Positions 1 through 38,690 of a stretch of DNA of 64,000 bases are shown piece after piece. Source of the stretch: Cyprinodon diabolis (lineage: Eukaryota; Chordata; Actinopteri; Cyprinodontiformes; Cyprinodontidae); NCBI GenBank assembly GCA_030533445.1, contig CM060072.1:18728267-18792266 (forward strand), in the 5' to 3' direction. The notes beneath the pieces were generated by a model, which did no database searches, was not told where the DNA came from, and was given only the letters and a program-made list of their open reading frames with translations. Position 1 is the stretch's first letter. Each line of letters opens with the position of its first letter. A program made the translations under genes and the position numbers.

Positions 1-1
1 G

Positions 2-26027
<26,026 letters not shown>

Positions 26028-27329
26028 GAAGACTTGTTATTAAACTGTGCCATTTTTTTTTTTTTTTTATAAACTACGGGTCATCGGCCAATTTTATTGC
26101 CACATTTTGAAGCTCTCACATGACGACAGCACTGTTTTGAACTCTGAGGAGGAAAAGATGTTACAGTCACCATGCTGTTTCACCAAACTCTGTCATCTTT
26201 TTTTATCTCTTATGTATTTTGTCATTTGTACATAAATAGCAGCACCTTCAGCTCACTGTAAAAATGTCTTACTCAGAACCTCCTTAACATGGGCATAAGG
26301 AGCCAAGGCTTAACACCACCAATGTTGCATCTTGGAGGAGTTCCTGTTATTTAAGCTTTGACAATGTTTCCCATGAAAAGGTTAATGCAGTCGATAACAT
26401 CCCGCAATTGGATTCCTCATGTTACTTCAGTGTCGTCTGATTGAATTTTACGGGAGATGTGGAACCATATTTGTTTTTTATCTCGCAGTCGTATACACTG
26501 TTCTCCATTAATAGACTATCAAACTGTTAAACACCTATTGGGGAGCTTAAGGAGATATAAAAAAACACAGAGAACAAAGACTTATCACTTGTTTTTTTGT
26601 AATTACAGTGTTATCAAACAACTTTTTCTTACCTACACATTTTCTGCTCACAGAACTAATGCATACATGAAAGGCCAAAACCCATTTTTGGGTACATTTT
26701 AAACCGATGAAAGAATTTGACTTTCTACTCTATGTAGCTCTGCAGTAATTGATGTCCTTTTATGTGTTCTTGGGTTTACATATCTTTTAAGTGTTCATGA
26801 TTAAACAGGGGTTTCTCAGTAGATTAAAAGCAAAATTGTTCAAAATGTTTCAGGAATTCATTTCAAAAATGAGACTCACAATATGTAAGTTATTGTTGAT
26901 GATCATAACTTTACAGCTAATCACAACCCATGTTCACTTTCTCTAGAATTGAGAATGTAATATGTAAAGTATGTAGTTGTAGCTATTGGACGTACTGTAT
27001 GGTATATCCACTTTATACTTGATTGGGTCTTCTTTTGCAAGACTATCAGCATCCATAGTTAGCATAGGATGATCTGCGTGTGGCTCTGCTGAGGTGAAAT
27101 GGGAGACCATTTTGGCTCCATAAAGGCCCTCATGTCTTCTGCATTTTTGTTGAGAGCATCTTTTATCTTTTTCTTGAAAATAGTTTTCAGGTTAAGAGAG
27201 TTTGCTGCTTTATCAATCAGTGATTCCATGTATAGAAGGCACTGATACCTTTGGCAGAATTATAAATAAGAATCAGAATTATAAAGTTTGACAGCAGATG
27301 GAAAGATGTAGTGCTGTGCTTATTGCACC

Positions 27330-27640
27330 AAAGGAAATGGCATGCAGTTATATAGCGCTTTTTCAAGTCAGAGGAGTTGACTAAAGGTCTTTACACTACA
27401 TTTAGTCATTTACGCACACACTCACACACAGGTTGGTGGCAAGCTACATTGCCACAGCTGCCCTGGTGCTCACTAACAGAAGTGACGCTGCCATAAAACT
27501 TGTGCTACCAGTCTCTCCAACCACCATCAGTAAGCAATGCAGGTGAAGAGTCTTGCCCAAGGACACAATGACACTGAAAGTAGGGCTTGAATAGACAATC
27601 CTAACATTGCAGAGCAAATTTCTTCATCCAACAGTGGAGT
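27330..27640 (-). mobile_element. SINE-like repeat
   Basis: It contains GTTATATAGCGCTTTTTCAA at its low-coordinate end, the usual LINE-derived tail. Read on the minus strand it also has AATCC..GTCTATTCAAGCCC and GTCCTTGGGCAAGACTCTTC, resembling the tRNA-like head and body of fish SINEs. Confidence 0.55.
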
Positions 27641-28974
27641 CGGATGAAGGAGTCTAGCCTAATTATCCCTGCCTGATGAAACTGGACACTTTTATTCTGT
27701 CTCTTCCCACACCGCCTCAAGATTATGGGACTTTAAAATTCAGAAAAAATAGTTTGATCTGAAAATATACAGAAGTCTGGATCACTCAGCCATGTTCTAG
27801 TGTTTTTTCTTCTTAAGTCAGGTTAGACGGTTCTGACATTTTTTTTTCCACACTTCACAATTTAGCAATTGTCTCTTGATTTAGTTTATCCCAGTTTCCT
27901 AAAAAAAAAATTCTTCCACTGAACTTTCCGTTTATATGCTTTATTTAATATGACCTTTTGTAGCTTACCTTCCCTGTGGATGGTGTCTTTAACTGCTGAA
28001 CAACTTGGGAGACAGGAATCTTCCCCGGTGTTTGCTTAGGGCATAATATACTGTCTGTGTTTAAAAGCTTCCTTAAAGTAGTTTTTAATAATAGTCTAAT
28101 TTTTTTGAGAAACAGCTTAAGATTTTAATTAGCTGAAAGCTATGATTATTGAAATTTTCAGAAATTGACGCCTAGAATGTATGGATCAAAATAATATTAG
28201 TTTCTCTTTTTGAATTGAATGCCTGAAATAAGGATTAAGGTGCAGCTAAAACTTATGCACAATATTGTGGATGTTAAGCATATTTTATCAGTGTCTGTAT
28301 GTTAACTTTGTCTCTTAGTCTTCTTCAGCTGTCTGATTATTCTGATGCCAATTTTCCTGTTTTGTCCCTTTTTACACATCTGCAAAGGTTTTATTCAATC
28401 TTACCTCTTTATGTTATGTGAAGAACTTGAACTGGATAACATTTTTTGTATCATCCTTAACTTTTTTTCTTTTTGCACTAAGGCCTTAATGCCTTATTTA
28501 GACTGTTTCAAATTTTCTTCACAATTGATTGTTTTCAGTTTTCCCAGACCAATGCATTACACGCCTTGAAGATATGATTTTTCACACTATATTAGTCAAA
28601 TTAAAAAAGGATGATCTTTACAGTGGGGGAGTAATACACTTTTTTTTAAATTGATTTAGTAAATATCTGCTGCGGAACCAGTCGATACAAATCTGACTAA
28701 ATCAAGAAATGTCACTTCCGATCAGGCTGTACATATTCATTTATACATTTCTATTATAATTTCATATGAAAGGCTGTACGCTTTGTGTACGTCTTGTGCA
28801 GTATAACATTTTTTTTGATTCAGGTTATTGAATTTTTTGATTTTGTTTGCTCTACATTTTTAATAAAATTTTCTGAATGAATACTATCTTCCCAAAAACT
28901 CAGTAATGAGATTCTGCATACACAGATTCACAACTTAAATGTCTGATAAAGAGCTGAGCAATTGCAACAATTAT

Positions 28975-30060
28975 TGTGAAAGCCAGTCTGGCTGAACCTT
29001 TCTGATCCACATACAGAATCAGGCACGGACACAAAGCATGGAGTTTTATTTTTTAACTCAGCCGAGCAGGATAGGGAAAGGACTGGTAGTCCCTCGGACT
29101 AGGAGTCCCACCGACTGTGCAGAACTTTCGAGATATGGGTTAAAACGAAGGGAATGAACGGAGTCTGAGAGCTGTCTCAGAGATGGTGGAGAGTGGGCAG
29201 GCAGAGACAACTGGAGCAACTGATGGCATTAGGGGGCAGAGGTCGGGAACAAGAGAGCTTGACTCTGAGTGATCAGTCTGGGAGAGCTTTGTTCCATTCT
29301 GAAAATCCAGAGAAATGAGAGGTGAGCAATTTGAAAAGGTTACACTTGGAAAAAGACATTACGTTCTCATAGAGGCTAAACGTTGGCTAGACTGGTACCG
29401 CAGTTTGGGGCCATAAGGCGATGAAGAGGTGGCTGCAGCTCCTTAAATCCCTAGCAGATAGATGGGCAGATAGAACTGATGTGCGTCTGACAGCCAACCA
29501 TGCCCACCAGCAGTGCTCCACAGGAAAATAAAGACTCTCCACACAAGGGTTCCGACAGCAAACCCCCTCAATGACCACCCCTTGGGAGTCCACTGGGGCC
29601 AGGACAAAACTCAAAGTGTCTAACCATGTCAGGGACCAGAATGAGCGAACAAGAAACCCAGGAATGTTCCTCTGGGCTGTAACCCTTCCAGTCCACTAGG
29701 TAAACATTTGCTATGTCAATGAACATCTAGCCTCCTCCTAACATTGTACCCTCCAATGTCTCATGGGGAAGGAGGGGACTCAGGAGGAGGGCACAGGGGT
29801 TTAGATCTCACAGGCTTAATCAAGGAAACATGAAAAACAGGATGGATCTTGAGACTCCCTGGCAGTCTGAGATGAGCTTGGGTAGGACCCAAGACTGATT
29901 AAACCTCATAGGGGCCAATACATTTATGTGAAAGCTTCTTGTTAGCAGAGTTGGGCTGAATGTCTTTTGTGGAAAGCCATACCTTGTCTCTGGGGCAGTA
30001 GGCTGGAGCAGGAGCATATTGCCAATTCAGTTCTGCAGTCCTATGAGGGGCTCTTCCCGC
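28975..30060 (-). mobile_element. Ty3/gypsy chromovirus relic: integrase C-terminus, chromodomain, then probable LTR
   Basis: On the minus strand, about 30040-29790 shows the integrase C-terminal module (DKVWLSTKDIQ, then IGPYEV after which a stop interrupts, then [20 protein letters not shown]). About 29710-29640 encodes [17 protein letters not shown], the chromodomain core typical of chromoviruses. 29600-28975 is likely the 3' LTR region with no frame. Stops and gaps make it inactive, and gag, protease, RT and RNase H are not present. Confidence 0.75.
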
Positions 30061-30164
30061 CTGTTCCCAGATATGCCTGCTGTGTCAAAACTGAAGTGAA
30101 CAGTGCCAGATACAACCGAACTGCACTAAACTTGCACTAGTTTAATTTAGCAGTATTATCTTGA

Positions 30165-30290
30165 TTATCTCGAGAGCAGCTGTCTCACTGTGTGGTGTGG
30201 AGGCTGCAGCACCTCAGATTGGAAGAAAGTGAGAAGAGTAGTGAAAACAGCCGAAAGGGTCATCGGGGCTCCTCTCCATTCATTAAAGTA
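30165..30290 (+). mobile_element. Short Rex1/CR1-like LINE fragment
   Basis: Plus-strand translation gives SCLTVWCGGCSTSDWKKVRR followed by VVKTAERVIGAPL. This matches the C-terminal RT region of the LINE relic at 23443-23733 (SCLTVWCADCSASDRNK). Confidence 0.7.
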
Positions 30291-30397
30291 ATACTCTCTA
30301 GTGGAATGTTCAAAACATTAAAACACTGTGGTTGATTATGCACATCAATAAACTCCAGTACTTACAGTATTAAGGCTCTTTTCAGAACTAGATTTTG

Positions 30398-30403
<6 letters not shown>

Positions 30404-30462
<59 letters not shown>
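30404..30462. repeat. (TA)n microsatellite
   Basis: About 58 bases of TA. No LINE piece is attached to this tract. Confidence 0.95.
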
Positions 30463-30467
<5 letters not shown>

Positions 30468-31139
30468 AAAATGCAAGTCATCTAGGAGTTTTCGGTTAAA
30501 TCATAAATAAATACATAGTTTAATAAAAACTTATTCAATATTAATGTATTACTTTATTGATCTAACAGTGGAGAAATGTGCTTTATGTAGATATCAGTAC
30601 TTGGAAATATCAATTTAATGCAGAATGATTATTGATAAAAGTAAGTAAGTAATGACAATGGAAAAGATGTTCGCCCCAGAACTCAACCAAGAAAGAATTT
30701 TATCCACTATGCCTTTTATGTAGGAAGTATGGATGTTTAAATATATGCATCTATTTGTTAGCAAAGGCTTTGGGAAAGTATAGTTAGTCTTTATTTAGAA
30801 ACAATGGATGTTTTGCTCATCAATTTTGGCGCCTATCCGCTTTCGGCCTCCCCTCAGTGTACACTGGTTATTTCCTTGCCACCCTTATCAATAATTCCTG
30901 GCTACGCCTCTGCTTCTGAACAACATTCCATTCAATAATTTTTTTTTTTTTACTCCTCAGATTCATTTTTTTTAATTTTATTTTGTGACTGTATGCTGTA
31001 TATATCATACCGGTATACTATTGAAGGCTCTTTCCTCACTTAATGTGGCTGCACCTGTGGTGCTCAGCATCCTCTCTCAGCAGGTGTCCTGCCCTTGGAC
31101 CAAGCTGCGCCCTTAGTGACACATTGATCGAAACGGCTG

Positions 31140-31210
31140 TTAGCCAATCAGAGTCGGCCCTCGTCTCCCTGTCTTTCGTCCTGGTCTCTGATTGGTTACT
31201 AGGGGCGGGA
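31140..31210 (+). promoter_or_regulatory. Candidate GC-rich promoter with CCAAT and GC boxes
   Basis: A CCAAT box in GCCAATCAG (31144-31148), an inverted CCAAT in TGATTGGTTA (31191-31195) and a GC box GGGGCGGG (31202-31209) sit within 70 bases, in a locally CpG-richer block of about 330 bases in otherwise AT-rich DNA. No TATA box. Most likely drives a 5'-most transcript of fry. Confidence 0.55.
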
Positions 31211-31214
31211 CATC

Positions 31215-31366
31215 GTCCACTCAAGCGGTGGTGCTGTCAGTCTGGGCGGCACGACTCCTGGAGGAGAGAGGCGAGGAGAATTGATGAAAACAAGCCACCG
31301 AGCATCATAAACAAAGGAACCGTCCCTGGAGATGACCCTCTAGCCTCGCCCGTCGACGAAGAAAAG
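31215..31366 (+). other. fry: Candidate non-coding first exon (probable fry 5' UTR)
   Basis: It follows the CCAAT/GC-box cluster and ends at a good donor, GAAAAG|GTAAAA. The start is approximate. The ATG at 31282 opens only an 8-codon frame. The long frame through the region would leave phase 0, which does not fit the phase-1 start of the next fry coding exon, so a UTR role is preferred. It could also belong to an unrelated transcript. Confidence 0.4.
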
Positions 31367-32098
31367 GTAAAATATGATATGAATCAGATGTAGGTGGTGT
31401 TTCTGGTGACGCTTCGGTATTCGGTGACAAAACAAGACATGTCTTGGTCTAACAGCGACGACTGGGACGGTTATAGTAGGAAAGCTTCAGCTATCTAGTT
31501 AGCTATAAGATAGTTATATTGCTCTTTATTAGTTAAACTAACCTCCCCAAAAAAAGAAAAATAACTGCTCCCACGTTTGCTTAGCAGTCCCCATGCAGAG
31601 AACAATACCGCGCTGCTTTGCAACATATATTAGCCAGACAATTGGCAAAAAGAGATACATATACTGTTCATAATGGCGGGGATCAAACGGTGCATGTAAG
31701 CCATCGGGTACAGCTGTGGCGATTACAAGCAAAACAAAATTAAGGAGGATTGTTTTGTCTCATAATTAAAGAACCAGCTGACTGTCTGGTGCCATGTCTG
31801 AGTCTCTGAAAACTAATTATTAAGTGACATGAATTAAAATAAATTTTAGGGGCGTTTAATAGATATCATTGTTTCATTTTACTATCTATTCCTACGTTCT
31901 TCTATCTTTTTACCTTTCTTTTTTGTTATACTGTCTTTGTCTAAGTGAATTTTAAGAAGTCTGACCACTGCAAGACCTTCTGCCACAGGATTTTTCTCTC
32001 TATATTCTTAAAAATTTGGGCATTTTAAAAATGGGCTAAAATAATTTGAGATTTGAGTCTGGAAAGTCTGATATTTAAAAGCCGTATTACATCCTCTG

Positions 32099-32836
32099 CA
32101 GTCAAGTATCGAAGTACAAATATTTGGTTACTGTACTTAAGTACAATTTTTAGGTGTGTACAGTATACTTTACTCCTTTACTTATTTTTCTTCCTACTTC
32201 TGACTTCTATTTATTACATTTTCACACAAGTATCTGTACTTTCTATTTCTTCCATTTTTAAAACAAATGTTACTCATAACTCTTGGCTTTGGTTTAATGT
32301 TTATAAATATTTATTTCCCGTCATGTGCGCCATCCAATGCAGATCTTTGGCGCCATCCACATCTAGTGAAAACTAGTGTGATTGGATGAGTCATATAACG
32401 CAAACACTCATTGGTTAGCTAAAGGAAATAAACAGAAGCAAGCAGGTGTTCTTTAAACTGCAAACGTGAATTGTCTATCTCATGCTATGATGTCAGATTC
32501 ACAAAAAGATGTCATATGTCTGAAAGGTCGGACACAGGCGAGAGCGTATCCGGAGATGGAGACCAACAAGACCTCCCTCATCCTTGGCCCTATCTCAAAG
32601 AATTTTTTCAAAATGGTTGAAAAATTGAGTTTCCAATTCATATAGTGACATCAGCTGGGTTTTTTTTTTAAGTTACTTTATACTTTTATACTTTAAGTAG
32701 TTTTTGGAGCACATACTTTTTCACTTTCACTTGAGTAAAGAGGTCAAGTTGATACTTTAACTTCTACCAGTGTTTTTGAACTGCAGTATCTAAACTTCTA
32801 CTTAAGTAACAAATGGGTGTACTTTTGACACCACTG
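32099..32836. mobile_element. Non-autonomous hAT element, family B copy 1
   Basis: Exact 8-bp duplication ATCCTCTG (32091-32098 and 32837-32844). It starts CAGTCAAGTATCGAAGTAC and ends GTACTTTTGACACCACTG. The subterminal regions are dense in AAGTA/TACTT words (TTTACTTGAGTAAAG type), as in the element at 48798-49426. No transposase. Confidence 0.92.
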
Positions 32837-33046
32837 ATCCTCTGGCATGTCTTTGGAGAAGCAGTCAGTAACATGAGCATATATTATTAACATGTACTTA
32901 ACCTTCACCCAGATAACAGTCTGCTGTAATGTTGGACTTTTAGTCTTTTATATACGGTGAAAGGATGTTAATATTTTGCCTTCTTTTTAGAATGATCTGA
33001 TGTAATTTATTAGCTGAGGAAGATCCCATTTATTCGCTTCTTGTCT

Positions 33047-33656
33047 CAGTGGTGGTTCTAGAAAAAATTTTCTGGGTTGGTGAAGGGATTTCTAGAGGTG
33101 GCCCCGTTAGCGTGTCGTCTGACCACTCCACCATGTGACGGTTTTCATAGGGGTGGTCAGGCAGTGGATGAAAACAGATGGGCGCCAAAAACATCTTATG
33201 CTCAATCTATACTGATCAACATAAACCAGTAGGAAAATTTATGCAAACAACATCTGTATTTTCTGAATAAATTACTGAAGACAGACCAGATTTTATTAGA
33301 GTCCCTGTTGATAAAGCTAAGTGCATATTTTTACATTAGTACTGTTTAAATTAATTTACCGTACTGCATAATATATACAATAAATGGGTTGAGCAATGTT
33401 CTTCATCTTAGGTGACTTCAGGGACAAACTCTCCCCTATAAAACCTAAAAACCACTAAAAAAAGCAGTTATTCTGTATTAGTATCTTTATTTATAGTATA
33501 TTGTTATTAATGATTTTTTTTGCTGTATTTGTATGTTTAGTTTTTGGTTACTATACCAGGGTTAAATCTCAAAGGAGGTGGGACAAAAAATCACCTGGTG
33601 GGTTTGGCTAGGGATGGCCATGTCCCCTCCTTGCCACCCCTCTAGATCTGCCCCTG
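33047..33656. mobile_element. Non-autonomous hAT-like element
   Basis: Termini CAGTGGTGGTTCTAG and CTAGATCTGCCCCTG are imperfect inverted repeats. The flanks TCTTGTCT and CCTTGTCC agree at six of eight positions, a decayed 8-bp duplication. No coding sequence. Confidence 0.72.
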
Positions 33657-34825
33657 CCTTGTCCCCCAGCCTCTTTTTCCACCCTCCTCATCTCTTAGTC
33701 TTCTCCCCCCTCCTCATTTCTCCAACTGTTTGAGACAGCCATTCAGCAGCTTGCTTCATTGTGTCTGGGTTTCGGCTTCGTTAAACAAACCCACACAGCT
33801 CAACATGTGTTTCACAGAAAACACAAAGAGCATTTACTTTAGTAAAATCATTCGGTTTTGTCCTCTGTTTAAAGATCCTCTTTAGGAAATGTTAGTTCAT
33901 TTGTTAAGTAATTTTAATTTTTTTCACCTCTGACATGCAAATGTCCTAAATAAATTGCTAGATATTTGTTTATAATCAGTAATCTCTGGCAGATACAATA
34001 CTGAGGGCAGTTAGGTTTAAGTTAAAATTTATATTTTCAAAAGATTGATAGACATACTTTAGTTGTTTTTATAGTGGGACCTTAACAATTAGAATCATCT
34101 GTATAATCAGATTTTTGTATCTTCATATGTTGTAAAGACAGTGTGTGCAGAGATCTTCATACTTCTGAAACGTTTTCACATTAAGTCACATTAAAATGTC
34201 AAGCTTCACCTTTTCTTTTTAGACAAATCATGTTGTAAATACACATTCATTTATTGTATGATTTTCAAGAGAAAGAAAAAATATATCAGTTTTTTTTGTT
34301 ATCTAAATAACCTGAAAAGTGTGGCTTGTATTTGAATGAAGATTAAAGTTCAAGCTTCTGACTCAGATTATTTCCCTCCTCCCACATACAGTGGTTCTCA
34401 CAAGGACTATCAATAAACATTCAAAAAAATAAACAAACCTTATTAACAAAATAAATAACTTTTATGTGTTTTGACCTAGTGACGCAGAATAAATGCCAAA
34501 CAATTATTTCAGACTGGAAAGGTTAGAGATCCTCCTTTGTGTCTCATTTTAATTTTGTTTTTTTTGTTTTGTTTTTTGTTTCAATAACTTATGTCATGTG
34601 TGACAGACACAACAAATGATAATCATGATGATGCCGACATGTTTATGTCCAATTTTAATGCACCCTCAAAATGGAGAACATCATAATTTCTTTGTATCGC
34701 ACATTATTAGAAAACTCTTAAATTTATTGGTAGCCCCCTGCAAAAATCAAATGAAGTAACCCCTTTTTAACCTGAGGAATGCACCATACAGTCAGCTCTA
34801 AAACAAAAGCATAATTTCAACTAGG

Positions 34826-35362
34826 GATACAAATTATTGTCTTACAATTAATTCTAATGTAATGGTTTTTGGATTAAAATAAGTTACATCCGATTAATTC
34901 AGTACGTTTGCTTGAGGCATTTCTTTCAACGTTGTAGTGTTACTGCCATCCACCAGAGGGCACAGCTGTTTATTTATAAACAGAGCCTCACTGGTATTGC
35001 AAAATGGAGTTGGTCTGCAACCAACAATTATTTTGCTTATTTATAAATCTTTTTTTTTTTTTGATTAATAATTGGATAGAAACATTTCCTTAAAGAAGAT
35101 CTTTTACAAATTCATCGATCCATAATTTACAAAATTAATGATCGAGCATATTGAAGGACTAAAACGTTTATTATCTTAAATGAAAAATGTTTATATGTTG
35201 TTTTTTTGGCAATTTTGGTATAATTACTCCTGTAAGTGGGTTGCTCTGTCAGCTAAAGGCATGTTTCAGAGTCTCTATACTCCAGTTAACGATTACTATA
35301 TTAGTTTACGTTTATTTTAACTATCAATAAATCACAATTAATCCGATTAATTGTTTCAACCA
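34826..35362. mobile_element. Decayed DNA transposon (tentative)
   Basis: The left end CTAGGGATACAAATTATTG..AATTAATTCTAATG and the right end TCACAATTAATCCGATTAATTG, then TTTCAACCATGG, loosely mirror one another, as in the 'TAGGGnTG..GATTAATCG' repeats of fish. The duplication is not convincing. Confidence 0.35.
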
Positions 35363-38239
35363 TGGAAGAGAGGCTTGCTAGAGCAACAGCGTAACTCCAT
35401 CCAGAGTCTGGTCTGCGATTATTTACACTGTGTGCACTGCAGCACTCATGCATTCCTCATCATAACTTAAAAAAAGTCTCATATACAGGGTTGATTAGTT
35501 GAATCTATGCAGCTCTTTTAGAATTTGTGTGTTAAATATTAAGGTTTTTGCAATTTTTTTTGTGTAAACGATTAATTCACTGCTTCGGTTAGAGCATAGC
35601 TTGAAAATATACTGCGTTGTTCACCACCTTGATAACATTATTTGATTATTTTAGACCATGGAGAACACCAACTACTTGAAACACTTTGCTGAAAGCTCAG
35701 TTATGATGGCTTCAAAACACTTTTTGATAAAAAGTCGTCTTTGTCTTGAGCCTCTGATGTCAGAGTTGAAAATGTCAGCAAAGGGCTTTTCTAGTTAAAC
35801 ACTTTGGTACATTTGAGGGACTGAAAACAACATTATTACAGTGTAACCCTTCCACAGTCTCTCTGTAAGTGTGACTGCATAGGGATTGCAATTATCACTT
35901 ATTAGTGCCTGACATAGTGGGGTCACAATCAAATGGGCAGAGGGGTCCTTTGGTTGAATGACTTAAAAATGCTCCTGAGTTTATTTAGTGTGGTTAAATG
36001 GCACCGAGCTCTAAGTACACAAACTGTTTATGACCCCCCACCCCCTCGGCTGGGGCGCTTTCCTCAGCAGCTGAGCTACCCATCTTTCCTCGCTGCCATT
36101 GTTTCCATAGTTACCAGCCTGCACCTCAGTCCCACTTACATAACCTGGTGTTTTTGTAAGATACACACATACAGCAGATTAGGAGCCGTTCACTATCTTT
36201 TGGCACCATCGCTAACCCAAACAAATACACACATTCCTAACCGTCACTGTCCCTGTTAGACTTTCCCTCAGGTGTTGCCATCCTTGGCAGTGTAGATCTT
36301 TTTTCTGGCGTTTAGGCCGCTGTTCTAGCTCCACTATTTCAGTCTTTGTAAGTTTGCTTAAAGAATAGACACATTTGTTTTTGGAGAATGATGTTTTCAT
36401 TCCTGTAAGGTTTGGACCCGCTCTGCGGCTGTTTGTAGATGTATTAGTCAGCTCAGTGGAGACTCCGCAGACATTATATAACAGATCTCTTTACATAAAA
36501 GCTGATATGCATACTGTAATGCGTTTATTTGCGAAGTAGACCTGTCATTTGGATTGTTTGAGATAAAAACTACAGTCCATATATTACTGTGTTACATTTG
36601 AAATAAAGCAGCACTGCATAACTAGAAATGTAGGTTAATTTGAAATATAAAGGATTTAAAGAGGGATGAAAGTCTTTACAAGTAGCTCCATAAATTCTCT
36701 CGATCTAGAGGTTCATTTTAGTCTGCTAGAGGGGACGTTAATCCTGGAAGTAACCGGTTTAACTCCTCTAGTGGCTGAAAGTCACAGTGTTACATGGTAT
36801 TGACAGGTTCTTTCTTCCATTAAAAAAGGAATAATCCAGAGTATTAAAAGGAGGGATGTAATACTTCTTTACATATTGTCCAGTCGAAGATAATTATGGA
36901 TTAAGACAACATGCTTTGAATGTGAATAAATATTTTCTTTTTTGTGAAAACAGGTTTCTCTAATAAAAAAAGCATGGTTTATCCTCAGATATGTTAAAAA
37001 CATAAATTTCAGCTGTAATATTTGCACTGTCAACTCAAAAAATGTAGATTCAAGTTTGGAGTCCGTTTCAGGTCAAACATGTAATTGTTTAACTTCTTAT
37101 ATTTCCTATTTCTGGTCTTATTTCATTTGTAGAAGCTACAACACTTGAAACGCTATTGTTATAGCAAAAAAAAAAGGCAAATTATAACACAAATATCTAT
37201 AAAATATGATACATGTTAACCCCTCTTTAAGTCTGTTTATTTAAGAGCTTCAAGTTGTACCAAGATGATAATTTATTTAATATGAAAATTCAAGCTTTGA
37301 ATAAATCACAATGTTAAAAGAGAAAATTAAAATTTAAAATGTTATTGACAACAATTGTGATCCCTTCAGTCAGCTCAAGGGGGCACCATTGTAGAGTCAA
37401 AGCTTTGGTTAAATTATGACAGGAAAGACTAAAAATCAAAGGTTTATGTTAAACAATTGCTATTAAGGCCCATACATCTAAAAAAAAAAAAAAATGGTGG
37501 TACTTGGGGAAAAAAAAGACCTTTATTGGTAGATCAAAAATTCTTCTAACCTTTAATCTAACACTAACAATGAAGGGGATTTATACAGTTTCACCTTTTA
37601 ATATGTAACATTTTTCACCTGTTTATTTTCTATATTTGTCTACGAGATTCCTACATAAATGTAAAACATTGTGTCTGAACAAGCAATGTAGAAGGGTGTT
37701 GCTCTAGAAAATACCAACCACAAAAACAAGGCCAACAAGACTGAACGTTATGCTCTCATGCCCACATGTTGCTAACTTTGCAATACTAATACAAACATCC
37801 AAGAATAACAACCGGAATTTACATGTTTATCTGTCATACATGTGTAGCTGTAAGACACTATGACCCACAGCATGCAGCTCTTTGCTTAAATTTAATGGGG
37901 TTTAAAGATTTATGAAATGAATTGTTTCTTCAATCAGAAGCTTTTTGGCTGGCATTTTCTGATTGGTTATGGAATACATAACATTTTGTCTTATTGCAAC
38001 CATGATTGGGATTTTATGTGTCAGACAAACACAAAGTACAGCAAAGTAGTGAAAGGAAAGGGAGACATGGTTTCAAAGGTTTGTGGAGTAAATAGTAGTT
38101 TTCTTATAGATCATCCCCTTGGTTAATGCTTTATACAGACACATTTCACTGCATGTCTTTGGTGGTCCATCTTAACTGCCTTTCATCTTCTTTGTAATAA
38201 TTTTCTATCTCTCAGTTTAGCAAAATAGTTCAAGCTCAG

Positions 38240-38690
38240 TCAAAAAGGGGATTTGCAGCACATTCTTGATTGGGTTTGGGTGTTTTCTTTGAATTCTTTC
38301 AGGATTTTCCCCTCTTTTTGCCATCACTACTTACACCCCTTTACTACCTCTGCTCAAGGAAAAATAGAAATAGGGCTTTATTGATCTCACAATAGAGAAA
38401 TGAACCCTCTGCATTTAACCCATCCCCTTTGGGAACAGTGGGCTGCCATTGTGTGGCGTCCCGGGGAGCAGTGTGGGGTTAAGGATCTTGCCCAGAGTGC
38501 CTGCTTTGGATATTGAACCGGTAACTTGCACCCTTCTCAGAGCACAAGCACACTGCTCTAACCACTAGGCAACACTCCCCCATGGAGCCATTATTACAGC
38601 ATGATGCCTTCACCATCATGTTTCATCATGCGCATGATATACTCAGGGTCTCCTCTGACCAAAGCATGGCTTTTGGAAAATTGCAAACTA
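38240..38690 (-). mobile_element. Tc1-like scrap split by a SINE (tentative)
   Basis: 38580-38680 reads ATTACAGCATGATGCC..CACCATCATGTTTCA..CTCTGACCAAAGCATGG, a word order typical of decayed Tc1 transposase DNA on the minus strand. 38240-38360 may be its continuation on the other side of the SINE. Confidence 0.4.
38362..38582 (-). mobile_element. tRNA-derived SINE, family S copy 1
   Basis: On the minus strand it begins GGGGGAGTGTTGCCTAGTGG, followed by TTAGAGCAGTGTG (A-box-like), then an ACCGGTTCAATATCC B-box-like stretch. Next comes the body CTTAACCCCACACTGCTCCC and a LINE-type tail near ATTGTGAGATCAATAAAGCC. Same family as 42440-42656, 46400-46590 and 62069-62285. Confidence 0.8.

Larger units (their letters stand above)
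26028..31039. other. rxfp2 3' untranslated/intergenic region
   Basis: It starts at the rxfp2 stop. The 3' UTR end is not determined. AATAAA at 28862-28867 is a candidate poly(A) signal, but others are possible. The region holds a SINE (27330-27640), a gypsy relic (28975-30060), a LINE scrap (30165-30290), a TA tract and a SINE tail scrap (about 30545-30585). 26030-27320 and 27650-28960 show no coding signal. Confidence 0.6.

Noticed and set aside
26047..26235. Small open frame just after the rxfp2 stop
   Set aside because: It lies in the 3' UTR, follows a T run, and has no splice or domain support.
31043..31393. 116-codon plus frame through the GC-rich island, ending IDENKPPSIINKGT-like sequence
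   Set aside because: It starts in the promoter-like region before the CCAAT boxes. If spliced at 31366 it leaves phase 0, unlike the phase 1 needed for fry exon 2. I therefore treat the exon as untranslated.
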